Positions 25,887 through 34,421 of a stretch of 64,000 nucleotides of DNA are shown here, piece after piece. The notes beneath the pieces were generated by a model that saw only the letters and a list, made by a program, of their open reading frames with translations, ran no database searches and was not told the DNA's origin. The stretch covers positions 1 to 64,000 of the forward strand of contig CALVFI010000024.1 in NCBI GenBank assembly GCA_944326815.1, given 5' to 3'. A program made the translations under genes and the position numbers. The DNA comes from an uncultured Rikenellaceae bacterium (lineage in GTDB: Bacteria; Bacteroidota; Bacteroidia; Bacteroidales; Rikenellaceae). The stretch's first letter is position 1. Each line of letters opens with the position of its first letter.

Positions 25887-26408
25887 TCACACCTCCGTAC
25901 CGGAGTAAACGAGTGCTTTGGCAATGTCCGTACAGGAGAGAACAACCTGCTCTGCTCCGGCATCGGAGAGTTTTTCACCCGTCGTACCCACGCTTTTCTC
26001 AAGTTTGAGAGCACGTTCAGTACCGAATCGTTCACTATATCCCACCAGCAACGATACGCCATTGTTGGTAGTTACGACAGCCACTACGCCGTCCGGGGAC
26101 ACCTCTGCGAGCTCTTCCACAGCCTTGCGGGAAGCATCATCCAGGCGTCCAAGTACGAACGACAGAACGTGCGTCACCGACAAAGCTCCCTTCCCGCTGG
26201 CGACCGTCTCGGTATAGAGGGCCTGATCCTCATCAAACTGATAATGCTGGAAAGCTGCCTCTTCCGCAAGTATCAAGGCTGTGCACACCCCCGATTCATC
26301 GATTTCTGCGCCCGTGATTTGGTTTGCAGCGATCATCGAGATTTTGCAAATGCCACCGCTGCGCTTTCCTGAAGCGCGTTTATATCCCGTAAGAGCCATG
26401 GCTGACAA
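25887..26408 (-). CDS. Phage-type structural protein (tail-tube-like or capsid decoration)
   Basis: 173 residues. Directly after the capsid gene (3-nt gap). The pattern is mainly beta with one helix: LYTETVASGKGALSVTHVLSF, then RLDDASRKAVEELAE, DGVVAVVTTNNGVSLLVGY, and LEKSVGTTGEKLSDAGAEQVVLS near the end. The closing TTGEKLSDAGAE...VLS segment recalls tail-tube folds, but a capsid-stabilising protein is equally possible from its place next to the capsid gene. Start at 26408 or 26399. The terminator after it suggests high expression together with the capsid. Confidence 0.5.
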   Translation of the reverse strand: MSAMALTGYKRASGKRSGGICKISMIAANQITGAEIDESGVCTALILAEEAAFQHYQFDEDQALYTETVASGKGALSVTHVLSFVLGRLDDASRKAVEELAEVSPDGVVAVVTTNNGVSLLVGYSERFGTERALKLEKSVGTTGEKLSDAGAEQVVLSCTDIAKALVYSGTEV

Positions 26409-26411
26409 GAA

Positions 26412-27410
26412 TTAAGCACCCACTGCCGATGCAGCAAATGAAACCAACTCCGGGAGCAGATAATCGCAACCGGCCATGAACACGGCACGCTGACGATTTT
26501 CCATCTGATCGGGGTTATACCACATCCGCACCTCTGTTCCGGGGAAATCAGAAGTATTGACCGCCAGTGCCAGATTACGACGATCGGTCAAGATGGCGAA
26601 CGAAGCCGGCAAGTCGGTAATTTCCGCCAGATATTCGGAGACGCGGACATCCACCACGGGGATTCCCCGGAACAGCAATCCTTCACGACCGTTCTGCTTA
26701 GCCAGGTAAGCGCTGTCGAGAACCACGCTGTCCAGTGCCTCCTCATAGTTGGCATAGATATCCGAGGTAACCAGATAGATCAGATTGCCTTGCGGCTTGG
26801 ACGCTTTGAGCATATCTGAAGCATTGTCCCACAACTTTTTGAGAATAGCCTCAGCCTCAGCATCCGCGCCCGATTCCGCAATGGTAAAATGACTGATTCC
26901 CGTTTCTCCAGCTTCGATATCTGTCGTAATACGTTTGATGAAGCCATCGAAGGTATTGAGGCCTACGCCCTCCTGATCACGATCGACATCGCCCAACCAC
27001 ATGGTAACACGAATACTTTCAGCCACGGCCGAACGGAACAACTCGGTCTCGGCAGCCTCCAGTTCCGTCCCGGAGAGGTCCTCCATATTCACATCGGGGC
27101 GATTGGCAATCTGTTCGTATACCAGGTTGAAATAATCTTCTGCTCCATACCCGGCCTCTGCTTTGACGCGTTGAAGGTCGATTGTTTTCTGATACCTGTC
27201 GGCCGGTGCAGATCCCTGCCAGCTACCTGAGGTGAATTTCTGCAGGATATCGCCGGAACGTTTCCAGAAATGGAGCGTTGTAGGCACGGGCATATTGTAC
27301 ATCACCTTGATACCCAGCGATTCTGCATCAGGGCCGCTCAGCATGGGACGGAAAAAGATTGTTTCGAGGTCTCGCCCCGTATAAGTTTTAACCTGTTCGA
27401 TTTTACTCAT
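26412..27410 (-). CDS. Phage major capsid protein
   Basis: 332 residues. It follows the ClpP-like maturation protease by 21 bp. The body fits the HK97-type capsid fold seen in Bacteroidetes phages: an N-terminal arm, a long alpha/beta middle with GNLIYLVTSDIYANYEEAL, and a C-terminal RGIPVVDVRVSEYLAEI ... ILTDRRNLALAVN ... FMAGCDYLLPELV segment that is typical of capsid P-domain strands. No frameshift or stop. Assigned by order, size and pattern. Confidence 0.75.
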   Translation of the reverse strand: MSKIEQVKTYTGRDLETIFFRPMLSGPDAESLGIKVMYNMPVPTTLHFWKRSGDILQKFTSGSWQGSAPADRYQKTIDLQRVKAEAGYGAEDYFNLVYEQIANRPDVNMEDLSGTELEAAETELFRSAVAESIRVTMWLGDVDRDQEGVGLNTFDGFIKRITTDIEAGETGISHFTIAESGADAEAEAILKKLWDNASDMLKASKPQGNLIYLVTSDIYANYEEALDSVVLDSAYLAKQNGREGLLFRGIPVVDVRVSEYLAEITDLPASFAILTDRRNLALAVNTSDFPGTEVRMWYNPDQMENRQRAVFMAGCDYLLPELVSFAASAVGA

Positions 27411-27431
27411 GGTTATTGAATAGTTGAAAGA

Positions 27432-28445
27432 TTAGTTTTTAAATTTGTTTGCATCTTCGCGATACGCCTCTTCATTGGCGCCTCGTTTTAGTTCACGCAC
27501 CGAAGGATCATCCTTGAAGAGAGTTGCCGTTGGCCCCGCCAACAGCCGTGCATTGGTCTTTTCCAACCGGGTGATTCTGCTACGCAGTTCCTCCATCTCT
27601 CTGTCTCGGGGTGTATCCTGCGACTTCGCCTCGGCATTTGCCCCAGAGGCCGCCACAGTCGCTCCCGTCATCTTCTTAGGGACCGACACATTAGCCACAG
27701 GCTCTCCTGCAACAGGACTTATGGTGGTTACAGGTTCCGAGAAGCCCAATTTCTTCAGCAGACGGTTCCACCGACTCTCCTGTAAATCTAACAGTTGGGC
27801 CGGCAGAGGAGGAAGACCCAGTTTCGATACCGATTCTGCTGCATCATTTCCGATCGGGGTACTTGGAATGATTCGATCGGCAAGACCATATTCCAACGTC
27901 TCTGCCGGAGATAGCCAACGCCCCTTCCCGTTGTTTTCGGCCATCAGACGGATAAATTTCTCGGCGTTTTTCCCCGAACGTACGGCATAGATATCCGCAA
28001 GCCGCTGATCTGTTTTGTCCAACATATCGAGTGTTTGAGTAATCTCTTCAGCATTCCCTTCTGCGGCACAGATCGACTTGTGGATCAGATAGAGGGAGTT
28101 GGCCGAGATCTCGCGACGTCCGGCCGAAGCCGCCTGAGCGATGATAGTTGCTGCCGATGCGATATATCCGTAACAACGGGTAGTGATTTTCGCTCCGAGA
28201 GTGACCAGCGCTTCATAGATCAAAAGCGCATCTTCCACGTTTCCGCCTGTAGAACGGATATTGACCACCACATCCGGCGAACGGACCTCACGAATGGAGG
28301 CCAGTACCGAACGAAATGTCTCATACGTTGCCACTCTCTGTCCCGGATCCTCGAACTGCCACACTTCAGGCACACCGATCACGCCTTCGACATCGATCAC
28401 AGCAGTCCCTTCACCGACATTGGTGATAGTGATTTTTCCTGACAT
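27432..28445 (-). CDS. ClpP-like phage head maturation protease
   Basis: 337 residues. The N-terminal 200 residues are a ClpP-fold serine protease: STGGNV oxyanion strand (65-70), nucleophile in GYIASAAT (Ser97), catalytic His in YLIHKS (His122), and SPAETLEYGLADRII. The remaining 140 residues are Ala/Pro/Glu-rich with a coiled-coil-like end (MEELRSRITRLEKTNARLL), as in protease-scaffold fusions. It precedes the capsid gene, the classic protease-capsid order of HK97-like phages. The catalytic residues are present, which argues against decay. Confidence 0.85.
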   Translation of the reverse strand: MSGKITITNVGEGTAVIDVEGVIGVPEVWQFEDPGQRVATYETFRSVLASIREVRSPDVVVNIRSTGGNVEDALLIYEALVTLGAKITTRCYGYIASAATIIAQAASAGRREISANSLYLIHKSICAAEGNAEEITQTLDMLDKTDQRLADIYAVRSGKNAEKFIRLMAENNGKGRWLSPAETLEYGLADRIIPSTPIGNDAAESVSKLGLPPLPAQLLDLQESRWNRLLKKLGFSEPVTTISPVAGEPVANVSVPKKMTGATVAASGANAEAKSQDTPRDREMEELRSRITRLEKTNARLLAGPTATLFKDDPSVRELKRGANEEAYREDANKFKN

Positions 28446-28483
28446 TTTAGTTTAAATTAGATTGATAAACCGACCGTAAGGTC

Positions 28484-28783
28484 TTACACCATATTCACGT
28501 CGGTATAATAGTAGATGCATTTCCGTATATACTCATACGTGCAACAGAAATGTTCCGACGCTTCCCACATAGCGTCGATTTTTTTGCTGCCTTCAGTCAT
28601 GCGCCGGGCGACATATTCACGAACTGCCAGCACTTTACACAGCGTGTGATCCAGCACTCCGATTTCAAACAGTTTGACAGCCAATTCCTCAGCCGTCAAT
28701 GAACCGTAACGTGCCTTAAGCATGGAAAGTAGCTCTTTCTGATAGATAGTCATATGGTCATTAATAAGATGCTTGACGAACAA
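28484..28783 (-). CDS. Hypothetical protein of the phage-type cluster
   Basis: 99 residues (89 if it begins at the ATG at 28753). Helical and Tyr/Cys-rich at its end (YEYIRKCIYYYTD). It overlaps the 117-residue gene before it by 23 nt if the longer start is used. Not recognised. Confidence 0.5.
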   Translation of the reverse strand: MFVKHLINDHMTIYQKELLSMLKARYGSLTAEELAVKLFEIGVLDHTLCKVLAVREYVARRMTEGSKKIDAMWEASEHFCCTYEYIRKCIYYYTDVNMV

Positions 28784-29114
28784 TTGCCTTCACCCTGTTC
28801 TGTGCTTCGGTAATCTCCGATTCCACCACATATATTTTTAACGAAGCCATGCTTTGAGCGACAATTTCAGCAACTCTCTCTTCCGTAAGGCTATCTCCAG
28901 CGGAGCGTCTGGCTAGCTCGGATGAGAATATGCCTATTTGCGGAGCAATTCGTAACGAGAGGGAGTCGGCAAGGCTAATTGAGTTCAAAGCCTCCACTGC
29001 CATGCTGTTCACCTCCTGGACGCCTATTGCATCCGATACATCCAACCCATAGGGAAAGACCGGCATCATTTCCGTTTCGTCTCTTCCCTGAACTTCTATA
29101 TGATAATATTCCAT
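28761..29114 (-). CDS. Hypothetical phage-type protein with C-terminal helix
   Basis: 117 residues. The C-terminus (SMASLKIYVVESEITEAQNRVKAIV) resembles the ends of small proteins common near tail genes in Bacteroidetes prophages, which share a VYVVESxITxxQ-type coil. It follows the tail-hub-like gene by 2 nt. Function unknown, possibly an assembly or fibre-linking factor. Confidence 0.5.
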   Translation of the reverse strand: MEYYHIEVQGRDETEMMPVFPYGLDVSDAIGVQEVNSMAVEALNSISLADSLSLRIAPQIGIFSSELARRSAGDSLTEERVAEIVAQSMASLKIYVVESEITEAQNRVKAIVRQASY

Positions 29115-29116
29115 GC

Positions 29117-31477
29117 TTACACCTCTTTAATAAATATACATTTGGCCAGTGCATCTTCCGGATTATAGTCGCAAATTTCCTCAAGACGATAAAGAGCATG
29201 CTCTCCACCCATACCAAGCCGAAATAAAGCCCGGAAATCTCGCATCAATGCATCAGGATTCACCAGAGGTTCAATCTCCTCCGGACGAAGGCGCAGCCAA
29301 ACGGTCAACCTGCTACTCTGATTATAAAGTTCAAAATTCCGGTCATAATACCGATGCAAGCCTTCTATCCCGTCCCGGTCCTCAAAACAAAGCGAAAAAT
29401 CTTTCTCCGGTGTATGAAACGTCACCAAAGGATAACTATTTCCATAGGAAGGCCACCCCCAAATTTCGCCATTCGGCAGAGACTCCATACCAAAAAAACG
29501 GACAACTTTTGCCGGAAAATTCAAACTCTCGCTCCACTCTTCCGTATACAAATCCCGATTACCCACTTGCAAGAGGCTGGCATTCGGTGCATCCGGAAAA
29601 TCTCCTGTACGATTCAAGGAAGCACAAAAAACCGGATTGATACAACTTTGCTCTCCCTTTTCCGTAAAACGATTTTCTATCCCGGCCTTCCATCTTCCGA
29701 TTTTTTGTTGATTTTCTTGATTCCAACGGGCTACGGCTCCATCTCCATCTTGATATTGGAAAACTATCGTCTCCGCCATGCCCACACCAATATCTTCCAC
29801 AATTACTGGCCGATCAAAATCGATTCTGGAACTCCAATCAACCAATACATCCCGACGACAAAATTCCTCGCGGGGCTCCATCCATACCTCTTTTGCAACC
29901 TCATCCGTATAGAACCACAGGTTAAACAGATGTTTTAATCCTTTGACAAAATCGAGTCCCGAAATTTCATGCGCAGCCACATCACAGAACTCCACTTTTG
30001 TCCCTTCACAAGGCCAGGGGGCAAATAGCGGACGAACGGTCACATCGCTCTTCAACCTGAACTTCATTCCCTGTTCCGCTCCGCCAAAATAGATACGATC
30101 AAAGTATTTCGGTTGTGAAGGCAATACTCGTTCAGGCGTACTTCTCACTTTCAATTCGACGGCAATCTCACCTCGTTCCTCGACATACCCATCGTACAAG
30201 GCCCAATCATCCTCATAGAGTACATACGTAGAACCCGATGCTACCCATAATTGAGGATTTGACACCATACCATCAGAATAGACAACAATCTCCTGTGACC
30301 GACTGCTAAAAGTAGAATGCGTTACAGTAACTCCCTCATCTTCATAACGAAACTGATAAGAGGCTCCATCCTCATGTCCAAAAACGACAATCCGATAACT
30401 ATAGCCACTACGAAATGCCGCTTTGCGATCCGCATTCCGATTCGGAACTTTATACCTACACTCCTGCCCCTCGACCAGACTGACAATATTAAAGCATCGT
30501 AGTTCATTCCGATCAAGCATATAATAATCAGTCGTATACGAAAGTACATACTCAAACCCAAGCGTCACCGCCTCCGTCGGGACAAAACAAATCCGTTCCT
30601 CGTCTTTTCCGAAACAGCCATTAATCGTATAGACGCCCTCCAGCATTACACCATCGCGACTCTCTCCCGGATCCGCCGTATCCACAATATTACCAATACT
30701 ATTGATCGTACGATAGGGATCGGCATATACCCGCCCGAAACGATCGGCCGTCGTCTCAGCCTCAGCAAAACGTCCCGCCAGGAAGTCCATCCTCCGACGC
30801 AGTGGTTCAATCTCTTTCGCCGGATAATTTCCGCTCATGTACAGAGAATCGAACATCTCGCTTTTCACAAATTCCGAACGAAGTTTATATCCCACCTGAG
30901 CGAATAACGTCTCGAGTACAGTCCGGATATGCAAAAAAGGATGATAATCCTCAAACGACAAGACTCGTACCGGAGCAAATAATACGCTCTGACCGCTTTC
31001 CGACACGAAACTGTCCCTTTGCACGGGTAGAAATCGCACTGGTTTTTCCCAACTCCAACTGTTCCAGACCATCTGTCCGGAGATTGTTTCCGAGAATTCC
31101 ACATTGGCCTCTCGGAAAGAGATGGCAGCCAACGCCCTCGCCCAACTACCTGAAGCGCCTACCACTGCAATCCTATAATAGCCTCCCATTCCGTTATCCG
31201 GTTCACAAGCTATCAAACAAGGCGCCCCCGTAAGAATCATACTACCATCTTTTTCAATCCGGGCCGTATGTATTTCCCGATTGAATTGCGCCACTGACCC
31301 AGGAGTACCATCACATCCCATAATCTGCCGATTATGCATAGTCATCGGCAACTCGATAGTACGCGAATAACCCGTTCGGCTGTTCTCCAAGTCGGTCAAC
31401 TCTGCAACCGAAAGCGACACGGATACCACGGTAGAAGGAGCTATATCCATCTCCTGGCCATCAATATATATCTTCAT
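29117..31477 (-). CDS. Large phage-type tail/baseplate structural protein
   Basis: 786 residues from the ATG at 31477 (MKIYIDGQEMDIAPSTVVSVSLSV), which overlaps the previous stop by 4 nt. The first 60 residues hold DLENSRTGYSRTIELPMT, a pattern of tail-hub proteins in Bacteroidetes phages (DLxxxxxxYSxTIxLPxT). The rest is beta-rich with many aromatic residues. It is the largest product of the cluster, consistent with a baseplate or tail-tip component. Function is inferred from pattern and position. Confidence 0.65.
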   Translation of the reverse strand: MKIYIDGQEMDIAPSTVVSVSLSVAELTDLENSRTGYSRTIELPMTMHNRQIMGCDGTPGSVAQFNREIHTARIEKDGSMILTGAPCLIACEPDNGMGGYYRIAVVGASGSWARALAAISFREANVEFSETISGQMVWNSWSWEKPVRFLPVQRDSFVSESGQSVLFAPVRVLSFEDYHPFLHIRTVLETLFAQVGYKLRSEFVKSEMFDSLYMSGNYPAKEIEPLRRRMDFLAGRFAEAETTADRFGRVYADPYRTINSIGNIVDTADPGESRDGVMLEGVYTINGCFGKDEERICFVPTEAVTLGFEYVLSYTTDYYMLDRNELRCFNIVSLVEGQECRYKVPNRNADRKAAFRSGYSYRIVVFGHEDGASYQFRYEDEGVTVTHSTFSSRSQEIVVYSDGMVSNPQLWVASGSTYVLYEDDWALYDGYVEERGEIAVELKVRSTPERVLPSQPKYFDRIYFGGAEQGMKFRLKSDVTVRPLFAPWPCEGTKVEFCDVAAHEISGLDFVKGLKHLFNLWFYTDEVAKEVWMEPREEFCRRDVLVDWSSRIDFDRPVIVEDIGVGMAETIVFQYQDGDGAVARWNQENQQKIGRWKAGIENRFTEKGEQSCINPVFCASLNRTGDFPDAPNASLLQVGNRDLYTEEWSESLNFPAKVVRFFGMESLPNGEIWGWPSYGNSYPLVTFHTPEKDFSLCFEDRDGIEGLHRYYDRNFELYNQSSRLTVWLRLRPEEIEPLVNPDALMRDFRALFRLGMGGEHALYRLEEICDYNPEDALAKCIFIKEV

Positions 31478-32484
31478 CGCCAACCGTCTTTTTGAAATTC
31501 CAAACGTTTCGGAGCCCTTACTGTCACCTCCAACAATCCAGGGTCGCCTCCACGAATACATACACTGTCCGATACAATATCCACCGGGACTGCCTCGTCT
31601 CCATCAAGACGCCACACCCGTGGAGAGCCTACTAATTCTGCCAGCCAACGCATCGTAGCGATCGGTTCATGCTCGGAACGTAACACGTAAGTCATTTCGG
31701 CTTGCGATCCATAAATGCCATAGCCCTGACGGCCATAAGCACGACGTTTTTCAACAGACAGCGACCGTCCCGTCTCTTCGGGAAAGGTGTAATAGTCCAC
31801 TGCACCCAGAGGGTTGAGCCAGCAAAGACGCATCGAACTCAGACTTCGTGGCACGACATCATAATAACGAGTTGCAATAACCACCTCATCTGCTTGTATC
31901 TCCACCTCCAGACGTCGGCATCGGGAACTCCACTCTTCTCCCGCCATGGATAGTACCTCAGACACCTGCAGCACAAACACATACATATCATCTCCGGCCA
32001 ACGGACCATCTATCTGGATCTCTGTACTCTGTCCACTTCCCGCCAATCGAATTCGAGCCAAAAGCTGCTTCCCCGGAGCAATGACAGCCAATTCATCCCG
32101 CTCCTCTGTTCCAATTCTTACCCTTGAAGGGGCATGGGATAACAAAGTCTCCGGTCTGGCATCTTCTGTCCCCGCTGTAAGTAAACTCGACTCAGAAAGT
32201 ATATCACCCGTACCTATATAGGTTTTCACAATCCGTCCAGTCGCTATGACAAACCCCATCTCTCCACCCACAGGATTCACCTCCAACAAAGGCTGCAGAT
32301 AACTGGCCGTATTTACCACATAACTACTCTCACCCCGGAATCTTTTCAAACCAAGCAATTCATTTCCGGCCCCGCCATATACAGCAACCTCCAGCAAATC
32401 ATCAGCCTCGACCTCCTCAATTCTATACAATAACTCACCATAAGCTGCCCGATAATTGCCGGGCGTTTCTACAATTTCCATCAT
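31474..32484 (-). CDS. Phage-type tail-associated protein
   Basis: 336 residues, almost all beta. It begins MMEIVETPGNYRAAYGELLY, in the style of proteins just before the hub gene in related clusters. No catalytic motif. It overlaps both neighbours by 4 nt, so translation of three genes is coupled. Likely a distal-tail or baseplate protein; not recognised more closely. Confidence 0.55.
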   Translation of the reverse strand: MMEIVETPGNYRAAYGELLYRIEEVEADDLLEVAVYGGAGNELLGLKRFRGESSYVVNTASYLQPLLEVNPVGGEMGFVIATGRIVKTYIGTGDILSESSLLTAGTEDARPETLLSHAPSRVRIGTEERDELAVIAPGKQLLARIRLAGSGQSTEIQIDGPLAGDDMYVFVLQVSEVLSMAGEEWSSRCRRLEVEIQADEVVIATRYYDVVPRSLSSMRLCWLNPLGAVDYYTFPEETGRSLSVEKRRAYGRQGYGIYGSQAEMTYVLRSEHEPIATMRWLAELVGSPRVWRLDGDEAVPVDIVSDSVCIRGGDPGLLEVTVRAPKRLEFQKDGWR

Positions 32485-32897
32485 TCTTCTGTTTGAGTTA
32501 CACCAAATGGCATCATTACGGTAAATTCCGAGGTCAGAGATAACTCTCCCCGATTGGTAAGAGAAAATTCACCAGGATTGCACGTCAATGCATCAACGCT
32601 TTTCACACATTCCGCTTGCGCCAAAGCCGCATACATCGTACGAACATCCTTTTCCATAGTACTCCAACACGTCTCTTTGTGTCGATGCACCCCATTGCAT
32701 ACCAGATGTATGATCACACCATACTTTTTCAAACCCTGACATCGGCCCTCTGTATCAATCACACGGGGAGGCAACAGCCATACGGCAGGAAATGTTTTCA
32801 ATTCAGATTCCATTCTGTAAGCGAATCCCGTATGGAATGCATAGCCGCAATCGGATACGATTTTTCTCAATGTTTCAATCAATAATTTTCTTGTCAT
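32481..32897 (-). CDS. Phage-type protein, possible tail terminator
   Basis: 138 residues, alpha/beta, with ETLRKIVSDCGYAFHTGF then FPAVWLLPP and a closing SEFTVMMPFG strand. Size and pattern resemble tail-completion proteins, but the match is weak. 4-nt overlaps on both sides. Confidence 0.45.
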   Translation of the reverse strand: MTRKLLIETLRKIVSDCGYAFHTGFAYRMESELKTFPAVWLLPPRVIDTEGRCQGLKKYGVIIHLVCNGVHRHKETCWSTMEKDVRTMYAALAQAECVKSVDALTCNPGEFSLTNRGELSLTSEFTVMMPFGVTQTEE

Positions 32898-33820
32898 AAT
32901 AACTGCTTTTTTTTCAACTCCGTCTTAACGGCCAGCAACCGCACCAACTCATACCCGCTCATTCGTCTCACCGCGTCCATCTCCACCGGAGAGCCTCCTG
33001 CTGCCAAGACAGGCAACTCACTCCATGCCACATACGATACCGAAGACACGTCATTCCCTCCGGAAGAAATCCCCGTTCCGTAGAATTCCGGATACTCCTG
33101 TTTCAAATAGCGATGCGCACCCACCAACATCGCAAACACCTCCAACACTATCTCCACACTCAACTTACCCATAGTCTCTGCTCGCTTCATTGCTTTTTGT
33201 TGATCAAAAGCCTCCCCAGCAGGCCGACAAAGCAATGCGATGATCAAGGCTGCATATTTCCAGCGATCTGCGACGAATAGGGCTGTAGCATCGCAAAACA
33301 CCTCGGCCGGTATTTCGATACATGGCATTATCTCTCCCGATACATCTCTTCCCGAAAGTGGAAATTCCAATCGCTCGCCATTCCATTCGAAACCATTCAT
33401 AACCAACGCTCTACAAACCGAATTCACGCCCAATATCCAGATAAACGAAGAGAGATACCGCTCTACGAATCCTTTGGCCTCCCCAGGCTCTGTTCGTAAA
33501 CACATTTCCAAAGGGATCGCTGTCATAACGGAAATTACTTCCGCATAGAATCTACTCTCTTCTTTTTCGTTCGTACTCTTCTTCTGCTCCTCTGTTTCCT
33601 GAACGTCGTTGGCGGACCGATCTCTTCCCTGTCCGTTACAAACCCCTGATTGCAGGCGACCTCTACCCTGTCGTTTTTCATACTGCTCCTGAAAACGTCT
33701 CCGGACTTTCTCGGGGCTTTTCTCTACAATCTCCGCCAACGCCTGCATCTGTAGCAATGTCACTTCGGACCACCTTGTTGGACAACTCCAACTTTGATTG
33801 TTGATAACAATGTTTACCAT
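32894..33820 (-). CDS. Phage-type protein, possible tail assembly chaperone
   Basis: 308 residues. N-terminal NIVINNQSWSCPTRWSEVTLLQMQALAEIV, a charged low-complexity insert at about 45-90 (EEQKKSTNEKEES), and a helical C-terminal half. Bacteroidetes phage clusters often have such a protein before the tape measure gene, but no tape measure gene is present here. Not recognised with certainty. Confidence 0.45.
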   Translation of the reverse strand: MVNIVINNQSWSCPTRWSEVTLLQMQALAEIVEKSPEKVRRRFQEQYEKRQGRGRLQSGVCNGQGRDRSANDVQETEEQKKSTNEKEESRFYAEVISVMTAIPLEMCLRTEPGEAKGFVERYLSSFIWILGVNSVCRALVMNGFEWNGERLEFPLSGRDVSGEIMPCIEIPAEVFCDATALFVADRWKYAALIIALLCRPAGEAFDQQKAMKRAETMGKLSVEIVLEVFAMLVGAHRYLKQEYPEFYGTGISSGGNDVSSVSYVAWSELPVLAAGGSPVEMDAVRRMSGYELVRLLAVKTELKKKQLL

Positions 33821-33844
33821 AAGTTTATAAACTGTCTATTTCTG

Positions 33845-34135
33845 TCAATAACCTATCTTTTGCCGTGGCCGAACATGTACGGATAGCACCTTTATCAACT
33901 CTTTCAACTCACGGGCGACACCCGTTTCAACAATATTCGAGCATTTGTATTTTGCCCGCATCGAGGCCAAACTGCAAGCAGCCTCATAGCCTTTCTTCAA
34001 CAGTTCCACAACAAGCCTTTCAGCCTCATAAACAGCATTTCCACAGGAATCTACTCCATCTTCTTTGGGATAATCACCCCCCATAACAGGACACATAGAC
34101 AGACATTCTCCCCCTCGGGATTCAACTTTACTCAT
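33845..34135 (-). CDS. Hypothetical protein, first gene of the phage-type cluster
   Basis: 96 residues. Four cysteines in the first half (CLSMCPV, SCGNA, ACSLAS) and a basic C-terminal end (HVRPRQKIGY). It is first after the promoter and leader. No known domain. It could be a regulator or a small structural protein. Confidence 0.45.
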   Translation of the reverse strand: MSKVESRGGECLSMCPVMGGDYPKEDGVDSCGNAVYEAERLVVELLKKGYEAACSLASMRAKYKCSNIVETGVARELKELIKVLSVHVRPRQKIGY

Positions 34136-34163
34136 GGCATAATCAGGTTAAGGAATAAACTAT

Positions 34164-34195
34164 TTGTCGACAGATTATCGACAGAGTTGTCAACA
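34164..34195. repeat. Three tandem 9-mers TTRTCRACA in the cluster leader
   Basis: TTGTCGACA (34164-34172), TTATCGACA (34175-34183) and TTGTCAACA (34187-34195), starting 11 and 12 bp apart, about one helical turn. Each is one to two changes from the DnaA box TTATCCACA. They lie in the 5' leader of the phage-type cluster, 29-60 bp before its first ATG. Confidence 0.7.
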
Positions 34196-34229
34196 CCATG
34201 CCTATACAAGGCTTGGCTGATAGTCAAAG

Positions 34230-34241
34230 ATTGTTAACAAT
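34230..34241. repeat. 12-bp palindrome ATTGTTAACAAT
   Basis: Perfect palindrome in the leader of the phage-type cluster, 95-106 bp before the first gene; possible operator half-pair. Confidence 0.4.
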
Positions 34242-34307
34242 TTTGAAAAAACCAGCAATTGGACAAGTGCCGGTGACCGACGGGAAGAATCCCCGTTTTT
34301 CATGAGA

Positions 34308-34339
34308 CAAATATAATACACCATACCCCCCTTTGTCAA
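34308..34339 (-). promoter_or_regulatory. Promoter of the phage-type cluster
   Basis: Minus strand: TTG (34337-34339), 21 bp, TATATTTG (34308-34315). Transcription should start near 34304, giving a leader of about 169 nt. At its very start is an inverted repeat ACGGG/CCCGT (34280-34296). Confidence 0.7.
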
Positions 34340-34374
34340 TAGGGGAAGATGAAAAATCCGAAAATGTATAAAAC

Positions 34375-34392
34375 AGCTTGGCCTAATAAGCT
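34375..34392 (-). terminator. Weak terminator after rnhB
   Basis: Minus strand AGCTT...AAGCT five-bp stem followed by GTTTTAT. Short stem; low confidence. Confidence 0.35.
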
Positions 34393-34421
34393 AATTTAAA
34401 GCGCTTTACAAATCAACAAAA

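Noticed and set aside
24125..34135. Contractile injection system or type VI secretion locus
   Set aside because: No sheath, spike, ClpV-like ATPase or VipA/B; portal and capsid maturation protease point to a capsid-forming phage cluster.
34285..34296. 10-bp match TTCCCGTCGG to the 3' end of tRNA-Arg, suggesting an attachment site for the phage-type cluster
   Set aside because: It is in the opposite orientation to the tRNA copy and only 10 bp long; tdk and the small RNAs would lie inside the element. No integrase.
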